Source: Roseibium album
GTDB lineage: Bacteria; Pseudomonadota; Alphaproteobacteria; Rhizobiales; Stappiaceae
Direction: 5' to 3'
Length of the DNA: 64,000 nt
NCBI RefSeq assembly: GCF_001404515.1
Contig: NZ_CXWE01000008.1
Location: 1-64,000, forward strand
Below, piece after piece: positions 25,317 to 33,840 of this stretch. Under the pieces are notes generated by a model. The model was not told the DNA's origin and ran no database searches. It was given only the letters and a program-made list of their open reading frames with translations. A program made the translations under genes and the position numbers. How positions within the stretch are numbered: position 1 is the stretch's first letter; every line of letters starts with the position of its first letter.

Positions 25317-26021
25317 TTGAGCGACCGTCATTCCGCCCTGACATCCCCTCCTGCGAATGACCGCAAAGGTGCCACATCGTCCCGGGGTGCAACACGCGAG
25401 CAAGTTGATGCAGCCATCCGTTCCGGGCTCTTGACTGGGCGTTTCATACCTGGAAAAGCCGTGACGATACGAGGGCTTGCCACCGACCTTGGCGTCAGCC
25501 CGATGCCTGTCCGGGAAGTCCTGCAGCGGCTTGCCGCCGAAAATGCTCTTGAGGTCAAGAGCAACGGGCGTGTCCAGGTTCCTGACATGACACCTGATCG
25601 CTTTGACGAAGTGCTGAAGGCCAGGCTGTTGCTGGAGCCGGAACTGGCCGAACGCTCACTCGAAAAGCTGTCAAAACGCGATGTGAAGATGCTGACCACG
25701 ATTGATGACGAAATCGACCAGTGCATCATCAGCGGCGATGCCGAGGCATATATGCGCCTCAATCACGCGTTCCATTTTCATGTCTACCGGGCGTCCGGTT
25801 CAAAGGTTCTTCTGCCTCTGATCGACAGTCTCTGGCTTCAGTTCGCGCCATTCATGCGCACTGTCTATGGCAGGGTCGGAACCGCGATTCTCGTCGACCA
25901 GCACAAGGAAGCGATCCGCGCGATCGAGCAGCGTGACCGGGATGCGCTCCGGGACGCCATCGTGGGCGACATCACCGATGGCATGGGACTTATCGGCAAG
26001 GAAATTCTTGAAACGACATGA
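25317..26021 (+). CDS. GntR family transcriptional regulator, FadR subfamily
   Basis: A 234-residue regulator. The N-terminal wHTH spans about residues 26-85 (LLTGRFIPGKAVTIRGLATDLGVSPMPVREVLQRLAAENALEV), followed by an all-helical FCD ligand-binding domain with the metal-site pattern NHAFHFHVYRASG and a C-terminal histidine in VDQHKEAIRAIEQRD. The TTG start at 25317 has GGGAG 7 bases upstream. It sits between the two arms of the polyamine locus. Identical palindromic cores in front of both arms make it the likely local repressor. Confidence 0.9.
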   Translation: MSDRHSALTSPPANDRKGATSSRGATREQVDAAIRSGLLTGRFIPGKAVTIRGLATDLGVSPMPVREVLQRLAAENALEVKSNGRVQVPDMTPDRFDEVLKARLLLEPELAERSLEKLSKRDVKMLTTIDDEIDQCIISGDAEAYMRLNHAFHFHVYRASGSKVLLPLIDSLWLQFAPFMRTVYGRVGTAILVDQHKEAIRAIEQRDRDALRDAIVGDITDGMGLIGKEILETT

Positions 26022-26050
26022 GACGGTTGATCCGGATCAAAGACCGTGTC

Positions 26051-26068
26051 ATTTTGTGATCACAAAAT
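26051..26068. promoter_or_regulatory. Perfect 18-bp palindrome before the second ligase gene
   Basis: ATTTTGTGATCACAAAAT is a perfect palindrome 108 bases upstream of the GTG start at 26176. It shares the GTGATCAC core with the site at 25241-25255. The position between gntR and the second ligase gene suggests repression of the right arm. Confidence 0.65.
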
Positions 26069-26175
26069 TCACCAATGCCCCTTGATCGCAATCTCGTGCT
26101 GATTGCAGACAAACGGCTAAAGAGAAACCAACACACTATCCGGCACCTGTTCGTGCCCAACCCCTGGAGCCCGTC

Positions 26176-27582
26176 GTGAGTGATGAAACGCCTGCCAAAA
26201 ACAGTCTGAGTGCAACGGACAGTTTGCGTGGGGTTCCGGATGGCGACGCCGCGCTGGAATGGCTGCATTCACGCAACATCGAAGACATCGAGTGCATCGT
26301 TCCGGACCTTGCAGGTGTCGCGCGAGGCAAGATGATGCCGGTCGAGAAGTTCTTCTCCGGCCCGGTCATGACCATGCCGGCCTCGATTTTCGCGCAAACG
26401 ATTTCTGGTGATTATCCTGACGATGACGAGCGCTTCCAGCACAACCCAACCGATGGCGACCTCTATTTTCGTGCAGACTACAGCACGCTAACCTCGGTGC
26501 CCTGGGAAAGCGATCCGACCGCGCAACTCATTCACGATGCCTATACACGCCAGGGAGCCCCGGTGGAAACGGCACCGCGCAACGTGTTGAAGCGAATTTT
26601 GAAACTCTACGAGGACAAGGGCTGGGAGCCCGTTGTTGCACCGGAAATTGAATTTTACCTGGTGAAGCCGAACACCGACCCAGACTATCCGCTGGAGCCA
26701 CCGACCGGCCGCTCCGGCCGTCCCGAGGTTGGTCGTCAATCCTATTCGATTTCAGCACTGAACGAATTCGACGACCTTATCGACGATATCTATGACCTTT
26801 CCGAACACCAGGGACTTGAGATCGACACACTGATCCACGAGGAAGGCGCTGCGCAGATGGAAATCAATCTGCGCCACGGCAACCCGCTTGCCCTTGCCGA
26901 CCAGGTGTTCCTGTTCAAGCGTACGATCCGCGAAGCCGCGCTTCGGCACGACATGTACGCGACCTTCATGTCCAAGCCGATGTCGCATCAACCCGGTTCG
27001 GCAATGCATATCCACCAGTCGGTGATCGATAAGGAAACCGGCCGGAACATATTTGCCGGGGAAAATGGCGAGGAAACGCCAGCATTCCTCTCCTTCATTG
27101 CAGGACACCAGACATATCTGCCGAAAGTCACCTGCATCATGGCGCCTTTCGTCAATTCCTACCGACGCTTTTCGAAGACGTCGACGTCACCGGTCAACGT
27201 CTACTGGGGTTATGACAACAGAACGGTCGGATTGCGCGTGCCCTATTCCAGCCCGGAGGCGCGGAGACTTGAGAACCGGATTCCCGGATCCGACGCCAAT
27301 CCCTATCTTTCGATCGCGGCAAGCCTCGCCTGCGGTTACCTGGGTATCGTGAACGAGTTGACGCCCGATGCGCCCAGGAGTGACGATTGCACCGAACTTG
27401 CCAAATCGCTGCCGCGTGGTTTGCCGGAAGCTGTTGCAAAATTCGAGAATTCCGACGAGATGGTTGAAATCTTCGGCGAGACATTCGTCGCCACCTATCG
27501 TGCGATCAAATACGAGGAATTCGAAACCTTCATGTCCGTGATCAGCGCCTGGGAACGGGAATATCTCCTGCTCAACGTCTGA
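26176..27582 (+). CDS. Glutamine synthetase-like gamma-glutamylpolyamine ligase (second copy)
   Basis: A 468-residue paralogue of the ligase gene on the left arm. It has the same superfamily landmarks: ECIVPDLAGVARGKMMPVEKF, APEIEFYLVKP, QPGSAMHIHQSV and the ATP-site stretch VNVYWGYDNRTVGLRVPYSSPEARR. The start is a GTG at 26176. It differs clearly from the first copy, so the two may handle different amines (putrescine and spermidine, or ethanolamine-like substrates). The aminotransferase gene follows after 31 bases in what looks like one transcript. Confidence 0.88.
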   Translation: MSDETPAKNSLSATDSLRGVPDGDAALEWLHSRNIEDIECIVPDLAGVARGKMMPVEKFFSGPVMTMPASIFAQTISGDYPDDDERFQHNPTDGDLYFRADYSTLTSVPWESDPTAQLIHDAYTRQGAPVETAPRNVLKRILKLYEDKGWEPVVAPEIEFYLVKPNTDPDYPLEPPTGRSGRPEVGRQSYSISALNEFDDLIDDIYDLSEHQGLEIDTLIHEEGAAQMEINLRHGNPLALADQVFLFKRTIREAALRHDMYATFMSKPMSHQPGSAMHIHQSVIDKETGRNIFAGENGEETPAFLSFIAGHQTYLPKVTCIMAPFVNSYRRFSKTSTSPVNVYWGYDNRTVGLRVPYSSPEARRLENRIPGSDANPYLSIAASLACGYLGIVNELTPDAPRSDDCTELAKSLPRGLPEAVAKFENSDEMVEIFGETFVATYRAIKYEEFETFMSVISAWEREYLLLNV

Positions 27583-27613
27583 TCAGCATCACTGTTCCTT
27601 TGGAGTTCACGCC

Positions 27614-29008
27614 ATGACGGCCCATTCCAACATCTATCCGACCAAGGCCCTTCAGGAAATCGACGCGGCCCATCACTGGCATCCCTTCTCGGACATGAAA
27701 TCGCTGAATGAGGAAGGCAGCCGCATCGTGACGTCGGCCGACGGCGTCTGGATCTCGGATTCAGACGGCAAGAAAATCCTCGACGGCATGGCCGGGCTCT
27801 GGTGCGTTCAGGTCGGACACGGGCGCAAGGAGATTGCCGATGCCGTCAATCGCCAGATGAACGAACTCGCCTACTACAACACCTTCTTCAAGACAACACA
27901 TCCACCTGCGATCGCGTTGTCTGAAAAGCTGGCCAAACTGGCGCCGGACCACATCAACACCGTCTTTTATTGTTCCTCGGGTTCGGAGGCCAACGACACG
28001 GTGTTCCGCATGGTGCGCACCTATTGGGACAAGATGTGCAAGCCCGACAAGAAGGTGATAATCGGTCGCTGGAACGGCTATCACGGATCAACTCTTGCAG
28101 GCACCAGCCTGGGCGGCATGAAAGCCATGCATGCCCAGGGCGATCTGCCGGTGTCCGGTGTCCATCACATCGACCAGCCTTACTGGTTCGGTGAAGGCCA
28201 GGACATGAGCCCGGAAGAATTCGGGGTCCTTGCGGCGCGGAAGCTGGAAGAGGCAATCGACGAAATAGGCGAGGACAAGATCGCAGCCTTCATCGCCGAA
28301 CCGATCCAGGGTGCAGGCGGTGTCATCATTCCACCGGCAACCTACTGGCCCGAGATGCGCCGGATCCTTGAGGAACGCGATATCCTGTTCGTCTCCGATG
28401 AAGTTATCTGCGGCTTCGGACGCCTCGGTGAGTGGTTCGGCTCGACACATTTCGGCGTGAAGCCGGATCTCATGCCGATCGCCAAGGGTTTGACTTCGGG
28501 GTACCTGCCGATGGGCGGCGTGCTTGTCTCAGACCGGGTCGCGGACGGTCTGATGAATTCCGGAGACGATTTCAATCATGGCTATACCTATTCCGGCCAT
28601 CCGGTCTGTGCAACAGCAGCGCTTGCCAATCTGGAAATCATCGAGCGCGAAGGCCTCGTTGACCGGGTCAAGAACGACATCGGCCCCTATCTTCAAGAGC
28701 GCTGGCTGAGACTTGGCGATCATCCGCTGGTCGGCGAAGCCCGCATGACCGGCCTGATGGGCGCTTTGGAGCTAGTTCCGGACAAAACCGATCTCAAGAA
28801 AACCTTTCCTGACACCGGCACCGTTGGAACGATCTGCCGCGACATCTCATTCCAGAACAGCATGGTGATGCGCGCCGTCCGCGACAGCATGATCATCTCG
28901 CCGCCGCTGGTCCTTAGCCACGAGGAGGCCGATTTCCTGGTCAAGAGTGCGGAAAAGACGCTGAACGACACCTTTCAGACGCTCAAGAAGGATGGCTGGC
29001 TGGGATAG
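27614..29008 (+). CDS. Class III aminotransferase (putrescine/polyamine-pyruvate type)
   Basis: A 464-residue PLP enzyme of fold type I. The cofactor region FYCSSGSEANDTVFRMVRTYW, the aspartate motif DILFVSDEVICGFGRLG and the Schiff-base lysine Lys291 in IAKGLTSGYLPMGG are all present. The N-terminal AAHHWHPFSDMKSLNEEGSRIVTSADG is typical of omega-amino acid:pyruvate aminotransferases related to SpuC. Directly behind a polyamine ligase and under the same operator, it probably transaminates putrescine, cadaverine or a glutamylated derivative with pyruvate as acceptor. Exact substrate is not readable from sequence. Confidence 0.88.
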   Translation: MTAHSNIYPTKALQEIDAAHHWHPFSDMKSLNEEGSRIVTSADGVWISDSDGKKILDGMAGLWCVQVGHGRKEIADAVNRQMNELAYYNTFFKTTHPPAIALSEKLAKLAPDHINTVFYCSSGSEANDTVFRMVRTYWDKMCKPDKKVIIGRWNGYHGSTLAGTSLGGMKAMHAQGDLPVSGVHHIDQPYWFGEGQDMSPEEFGVLAARKLEEAIDEIGEDKIAAFIAEPIQGAGGVIIPPATYWPEMRRILEERDILFVSDEVICGFGRLGEWFGSTHFGVKPDLMPIAKGLTSGYLPMGGVLVSDRVADGLMNSGDDFNHGYTYSGHPVCATAALANLEIIEREGLVDRVKNDIGPYLQERWLRLGDHPLVGEARMTGLMGALELVPDKTDLKKTFPDTGTVGTICRDISFQNSMVMRAVRDSMIISPPLVLSHEEADFLVKSAEKTLNDTFQTLKKDGWLG

Positions 29009-29030
29009 ACTTCTGCGGTCCGTGGATGGA

Positions 29031-30047
29031 TCATGTATTTGAAAAGTACAAAACCCGCTCGATCAACCAGAAACTGGACAGACTGCCGATCATATAGGCG
29101 AGCGTCAGGCCAACAGGTCTGCGGGCCAGAACCGGGCCTTTCCGGAGCAACCTGGAAACGGCAAACACAATCACAGTCGCCAAGACAATAAAGGCGAGCT
29201 GGCCTGCTTCCACGCCGACATTGAATGCGAAGAGAGCAAGCGGGATATCTGATTGTGGCAGTCCGATTTCCTTCAAAGCACCGGCGAAGCCAAGCCCATG
29301 AAGCAGACCGAAGGCAAAGGTCACCACCCAGGGAGCAGATTGCGAAAGCCGTTTTTCGTCGGGAGTGCTGAGTGCTATTTCACTCGCAAGGAAAACGATG
29401 GACAGGGCAATGACCGCTTCAACGGGTGCAGGCGGCAAGGCGATCCACCCGAGCGTTGACGCTGCGAGTGTCAGGCTATGCGCCACCGTAAAAGCTGTAA
29501 CCGCGCCAACCAGTCGCCAGAAGCCCCGGACAAGCACCAGAAGTGCAAACAGAAACAACAGATGATCCCATCCTTCAAGGATGTGCACAAATCCGAGGCC
29601 GGCATAGGTTCCCAGTACCTTGAACGGCCCAGGCTCTTTGGGCAGAACTGCGGACGTCGCATCCGCTGTCAGACGCAGGGAAACTGCCGTCTTTTCCGAC
29701 GGCACGAAGCGTAACAGAACATCCGTTTGTGTGTTCTCCAGTCCCGGAATCGAAACGACGCTGCCAGGGAGTGCCTCCTCGCACACCGCGGTCCAGACCG
29801 CCTCCCATGCTCCCGCACTGGCAGACGGCAAAGGCCCTTTCCGAGGCGAGCAACCGCTCGGGAGCAACAGGTCTATCGGCATGGGTTTTCCAGAAACATC
29901 GGGCTTGCGCCAAAAAACCTGCCAAATGTTCTCGCCTTTCTGTTCCAGAGACACATAGCCCGGTTGCAAGGCGTGTCCGTGTGCCAGATTTGAGATGCAG
30001 GCCGATGCCAAAATCAGGAAAGCGCCTGAAATCAACAGTCGGGTCAT
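29031..30047 (-). CDS. HupE/UreJ-family membrane protein
   Basis: This 338-residue protein begins with a signal-like segment (LLISGAFLILASACISNLAHG). A periplasmic domain of about 140 residues follows, then six or seven transmembrane segments. The HupE/UreJ signature is clear: FVHILEGWDHLLFLFALLVL, then AFGLLHGLGFAGALKEIGLP. HupE and UreJ proteins are nickel or cobalt permeases, and the large N-terminal domain marks the HupE/UreJ_2 group. The start overlaps the stop of the isomerase gene (ATGA), so they are coupled. No hydrogenase or urease genes are nearby; the associated enzyme is the upstream DUF3604 protein. Confidence 0.82.
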   Translation of the reverse strand: MTRLLISGAFLILASACISNLAHGHALQPGYVSLEQKGENIWQVFWRKPDVSGKPMPIDLLLPSGCSPRKGPLPSASAGAWEAVWTAVCEEALPGSVVSIPGLENTQTDVLLRFVPSEKTAVSLRLTADATSAVLPKEPGPFKVLGTYAGLGFVHILEGWDHLLFLFALLVLVRGFWRLVGAVTAFTVAHSLTLAASTLGWIALPPAPVEAVIALSIVFLASEIALSTPDEKRLSQSAPWVVTFAFGLLHGLGFAGALKEIGLPQSDIPLALFAFNVGVEAGQLAFIVLATVIVFAVSRLLRKGPVLARRPVGLTLAYMIGSLSSFWLIERVLYFSNT

Positions 30048-30883
30048 TGTCCAGTCTCCGGCAGGACGATGCGATAGCGTTCGCGCATGGCTGCATACGC
30101 GTCCTCGCGCAGCTCTTCGGCCTTTCGCAGCGCCCAGTCCGCTTCGACCTCATTGCGTATCGATTCAAATGGCAGATATTCGGCTGATTGTCGTTGGGTA
30201 ACGCGGATCAGGTGCTGCCCGTAGCCGGATTGGACCGGCCCCGACCACTCATTCAACGGCAATGCCTCGATCCGTTCGTAAAAGCCGTCGCCGAATACTC
30301 CGTCGATTTTCGACCTGGCAGACATATCCAACCGGAACGGAAGCAATGTCCGCGTTCCAAGCACTTCGGGGTCCGCACCCTGACGCAGCCTGTCTTGAAC
30401 CTCTTCAGCGAGTTCCTCATCGGCGGGAGATCCAAGAAAAACCTGCTCGTAAGATATTCGGCCAGACCGCAGGTAAGCATTCCTGTTCGCGGCATAATAG
30501 GATTTCAGATCTTCTTCCGTCGGCTTCCGGGAGCGTGCCGCGGCGGTGGTCAGAAAATCCATCTTCTGTACCAGACGCCGCCGAAGCACAATGTCGTCAC
30601 GATCCAGTCCCAGTTTCAGTGCTTCGCGCACCAGAACTTCCTCGCGCACATACGAAGCGACAAGAGTTTGTTTTTCTTCTTCTGTAGGAAGACGCTGCCA
30701 CACGGCCTCAAACTCAGTTACCAGCCTTTGCAGTTTCTGCTGCGTGACGACGATTTCGGCATTCTCGTCTACGGGCTCACTTTCCGGCGGCGGCGAAATG
30801 AAACCATAAGCCGCGAAAATGAGGCTGCCCAATAGAAGAAAATGAACAAGTGGCTGGCTGGCCAACCGACGAATCCCGGTCAT
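30044..30883 (-). CDS. Membrane-anchored parvulin-type peptidyl-prolyl isomerase
   Basis: A 279-residue protein with one N-terminal membrane anchor (PLVHFLLLGSLIFAAYGFI), after which the chain should be periplasmic. A SurA/PrsA-like helical chaperone region (residues about 50-140, with REEVLVREALKLGLDRDD) precedes a parvulin domain. In that domain ISYEQVFLG, FGDGFYERIEALPLNEWSGPVQSGYGQHLIRV are the recognisable stretches. It lies between the DUF3604 and HupE/UreJ genes and overlaps the latter by 4 bases. A role in folding the secreted DUF3604 protein is a reasonable inference. Confidence 0.82.
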   Translation of the reverse strand: MTGIRRLASQPLVHFLLLGSLIFAAYGFISPPPESEPVDENAEIVVTQQKLQRLVTEFEAVWQRLPTEEEKQTLVASYVREEVLVREALKLGLDRDDIVLRRRLVQKMDFLTTAAARSRKPTEEDLKSYYAANRNAYLRSGRISYEQVFLGSPADEELAEEVQDRLRQGADPEVLGTRTLLPFRLDMSARSKIDGVFGDGFYERIEALPLNEWSGPVQSGYGQHLIRVTQRQSAEYLPFESIRNEVEADWALRKAEELREDAYAAMRERYRIVLPETGQ

Positions 30884-30973
30884 CTTTGACGCTCTGCCCC
30901 ACTTAAACCCCGTCTCTTTGATAGTCCTGACCTCTTGCCACGCGCCATTGGACGCCTTCGTGAGTTGACCGCT

Positions 30974-31168
30974 TCAACGTCCGCGCTTCTTCAGACTCTC
31001 CAAAACGATCAATCCAAGGTTCAAAACCCCAAACACAAGAATTGCACCGAAGACGAGAAGGCCAAGCTGTTTTGTACCGATCCCGACCGGAAGATTGAAC
31101 GCCATCACGATCATTCCGAACAACGCCAGCAGCATGATCAGCGGGAAAATGGTGTCTTTCAGCTTCAT
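30974..31168 (-). CDS. Small two-helix membrane protein, unknown (64 aa)
   Basis: A 64-residue protein with two hydrophobic helices (FPLIMLLALFGMIVMAFNL and QLGLLVFGAILVFGVLNLGLIVLESL) and a basic tail (LKKRGR). An AGAGGA-type ribosome-binding sequence precedes the ATG (minus strand CAGAAGAGGACCTCATG). It sits between the DUF3604 and isomerase genes in the same orientation, so it is probably in the same transcript. I do not recognise the family. It may be a small subunit of the membrane complex or unrelated. Confidence 0.55.
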   Translation of the reverse strand: MKLKDTIFPLIMLLALFGMIVMAFNLPVGIGTKQLGLLVFGAILVFGVLNLGLIVLESLKKRGR

Positions 31169-31293
31169 GAGGTCCTCTTCTGATAGCCTGCCGCATTTGC
31201 TAATGGCCAGTTTCGCAATAAATTACTTACCCGGCACCAGACATGATCCAATGGCATATTTCCGGGGTGCCGATGGCGTACAAAGCACAGCAA

Positions 31294-33222
31294 CTACGTT
31301 CCCGGCGTGTACCAGATCGGGGACGTATAAGCTCGTTCCTGCTGGCTTGTCGGCGCGCCTTCGGGAATATCGACGCCATATCGGAATGCATCGTAGACGT
31401 ACCAGGGCGGTGTAGGGATCTCCAGGACGCGTGCGTAATAGAAGGCGCGCTGGCCAGGATCGAAATCGGGATCGGTCCAGACAGTTGCCAATTCCGACGC
31501 GCCAATCGAGTTTGTCCAACTGGCATTTTGCACGTCAACCGTATTGCCGACTGCCGGAACCTTGCCGTCCGTTCCCGGCTCGCGGCTGTCGGACCATGCA
31601 ACGTCATAGACCTTTTCCTGAGTGTTGCCGTCTGCATCCATCCATCCCTTGACGATCTGGATCCGATCCAGATTGGCACCAACCGCGTCCCGCAAGGCAT
31701 AAACCATGAATGCCGGCGCCTCGGCTTCCTCCGGCTTCGGCATCAGGTCTCCACCCATCGGGACACCCTTGCGATAGCCGAGCAGAGCCGGATTGCGCGT
31801 CTCCATGTCCTGGTCGGTGAAATCCCAGCCACCGAACAGTCTCACCATCATGCGTGGCCCCGTGGTGGCGTAAACCTCCTTGCGCTGCATGGCATCGAAA
31901 AGAGACTCGCGCGTGTTTTCACGTGCCCAGACACCTGTGACACCCGAGGAGACCATCTGCCAGGCAAAGAGTTCTCCATTCTCGGTTTTCACGAATGGAT
32001 GGGTCAGACGATCGGGGGAAGGTTCGTAGCCGGTGTGCTTGCCGAAGAAATTTTCCTCTTCAAACGTCGCCAGGCCGGTGTGGCTGTCGGTGGCTCCGGA
32101 AAAGCCGAACTTGTAGGGGTTGGTGCCGAATTTTTCTTCCAGCAAAAACCCGTTCTTCAGGGCCTCGCGAGCATATTCGCCAGCGAGCATGTCGTTTGTC
32201 TTGGCCACGGACAGGTCCAGATTGCCGGCGTCCCAGTTGTAGTAGTCGGCAAATTCGTCATTCGGAGACAGAAAGGGATGTGCTTCGCCGTCGCCCTTGA
32301 TCTGGGTAATTTCGTAAAGCGGCTCCCATTTGGCACGCTGCTCGACATAGTCCTTGTCGATCGCCTTGCCGGTAAACTGTGTGTCGACCGGGAACATCAC
32401 ACCATTGGAGAGGTTTCCGTTGTGGGCAAGCGCCAGGACTGCACCGTTGGTCTTGTCCTCGTAGGCCTGCATCCACTTGTAGAGATCTAGCGGATCGGAA
32501 CTTCCGAAAGGCGGGGTCATGGTGAAGGGAACCACCTGCCCGGCTCTTTCCGCCCCATCGCGGAAGATCACGTTGCGATGCAGATTGTTGCCTTTGTCCA
32601 GCGAAGTCCACTCGAAGCCGATCAGCGCCGTGAACCGGCCGGGCTCGTTGAAAGCGTCCGCAGTCTTGACATTGTCCGACCAGATCGACGCGAACCGGCG
32701 CGCGCCCGGCTGATACTGCGCAAAAAGGTCCGGGTCGACATTGCCCTGGCTGAATTGCGTGATCAGGTCGATCGTGGCTGCGACGGCCTCCTGCCCACCG
32801 GCCCGATATCCTTCCGACCATTTGCGACCCTGTTCGTATTTGGTCACGCCCGGCGAGGCTTCGAGAATGTCGGTAATCAGCCCCATACCGTCGGAGTGTT
32901 CGGTGATCACAAGCCAGTCAAGGGGCCGGTAGAGCCGGACAGGCTGGCCGGAAGACGCCGTGATCTCCTCGCCACGTGCGAAACGCCAGGCCTGTTCCTG
33001 CGTCAACCTTGCTCCGAACCCGCCTGCATCCATTGACTGGCCGGTGTGAAGATGCGTATCGCCCCACAAGGGATGTTCAGGAAAACTACGCCCAGCATAG
33101 GGCGAATATGCTTCCCCGGGATAAACATCGAGGAGCTGCCCCTCGTTGACGTCGAACTCTTGTGCAGGAAGCGTCGTAGTGACGGAAAAATATGCCAAAA
33201 CAGCAACAGCGGCAGTACGCAT
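31294..33222 (-). CDS. Secreted DUF3604 protein with PHP-like metal motifs
   Basis: A 642-residue exported protein. The ATG at 33222 has a GGAGGG motif 5 bases upstream and opens a signal peptide (MRTAAVAVLAYFSVTTTLPAQ). An ATG six codons upstream is less likely. Right after the signal peptide comes HPLWGDTHLHTG with His57 and His59, followed by DWLVITEHSDGMGL and later GFSGATDSHTG. These match the HxH, EH and DxH metal-ligand motifs of PHP-type metallohydrolases. DUF3604 has no firmly assigned reaction. The partner genes downstream encode a small membrane protein, a periplasmic isomerase and a HupE/UreJ metal permease, suggesting folding and metal supply. Confidence 0.85.
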   Translation of the reverse strand: MRTAAVAVLAYFSVTTTLPAQEFDVNEGQLLDVYPGEAYSPYAGRSFPEHPLWGDTHLHTGQSMDAGGFGARLTQEQAWRFARGEEITASSGQPVRLYRPLDWLVITEHSDGMGLITDILEASPGVTKYEQGRKWSEGYRAGGQEAVAATIDLITQFSQGNVDPDLFAQYQPGARRFASIWSDNVKTADAFNEPGRFTALIGFEWTSLDKGNNLHRNVIFRDGAERAGQVVPFTMTPPFGSSDPLDLYKWMQAYEDKTNGAVLALAHNGNLSNGVMFPVDTQFTGKAIDKDYVEQRAKWEPLYEITQIKGDGEAHPFLSPNDEFADYYNWDAGNLDLSVAKTNDMLAGEYAREALKNGFLLEEKFGTNPYKFGFSGATDSHTGLATFEEENFFGKHTGYEPSPDRLTHPFVKTENGELFAWQMVSSGVTGVWARENTRESLFDAMQRKEVYATTGPRMMVRLFGGWDFTDQDMETRNPALLGYRKGVPMGGDLMPKPEEAEAPAFMVYALRDAVGANLDRIQIVKGWMDADGNTQEKVYDVAWSDSREPGTDGKVPAVGNTVDVQNASWTNSIGASELATVWTDPDFDPGQRAFYYARVLEIPTPPWYVYDAFRYGVDIPEGAPTSQQERAYTSPIWYTPGT

Positions 33223-33447
33223 GAGACCCTCCCACAACAAATATCACAATAAGTAATGCACATTCCCCATCCCCGGAGAAGTTTGGGAAAATTACTCATG
33301 GACCGGTTTAGGCCCAGCTACGCAGTTTTTTCAGTGCCAGGTGCAAGTTCGATCCAGTTGGGGCAATTTTCTTCCCCGGCCTTGTCGGATAAGCTCGCGC
33401 CCGGACGTTCCTCGGTCATCAATCCCGAGGACCCGGAGGAAAAGAAG

Positions 33448-33840
33448 ATGCTGTTTTCAGTTCTGATTTATGCCAGTGAAGATTTCATGGATGCTGTCTC
33501 ACCGGAGGAGCATGACGAGATCATGCGCCACCACCGCGCCTTTCACGAACACACCAAGGGCAGCAAGACGTTCGCGTCTGCCATCAAGCTGATGTCCACG
33601 GGAACCGCGGTGACGGTCAACAAGGAAAGCGACGACTACCTGGTGACAGACGGTCCGTTCGCGGAAACCAAGGAACAGTTCATGGGCTTCTATCTCATTG
33701 ACTGTCCTTCGCTGGAAGAAGCCATAGATACCGTCAAACTTCTGCCGCTGGAGCACGGGCGCGTGGAAATCCGTCCGGTTGAGTATTTCGAAGGAGCCGA
33801 TTTCAAGAATGCCGAGCGCTTGGTTATCGACGCATCTTAG
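33448..33840 (+). CDS. YCII-related (DGPF domain) protein
   Basis: A 130-residue soluble protein of the YCII/DGPF family. The motif VTDGPFAETKEQFMGFYLIDC is diagnostic. The ATG at 33448 has GGAGGAAAAG upstream and gives the usual family length. Longer frames from 33256 have no supporting ribosome-binding site. The 3' end overlaps the start of the ECF sigma gene by 32 bases. YCII proteins are the standard genetic partner of ECF42 sigma factors, but their biochemical role is unclear. Confidence 0.88.
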   Translation: MLFSVLIYASEDFMDAVSPEEHDEIMRHHRAFHEHTKGSKTFASAIKLMSTGTAVTVNKESDDYLVTDGPFAETKEQFMGFYLIDCPSLEEAIDTVKLLPLEHGRVEIRPVEYFEGADFKNAERLVIDAS

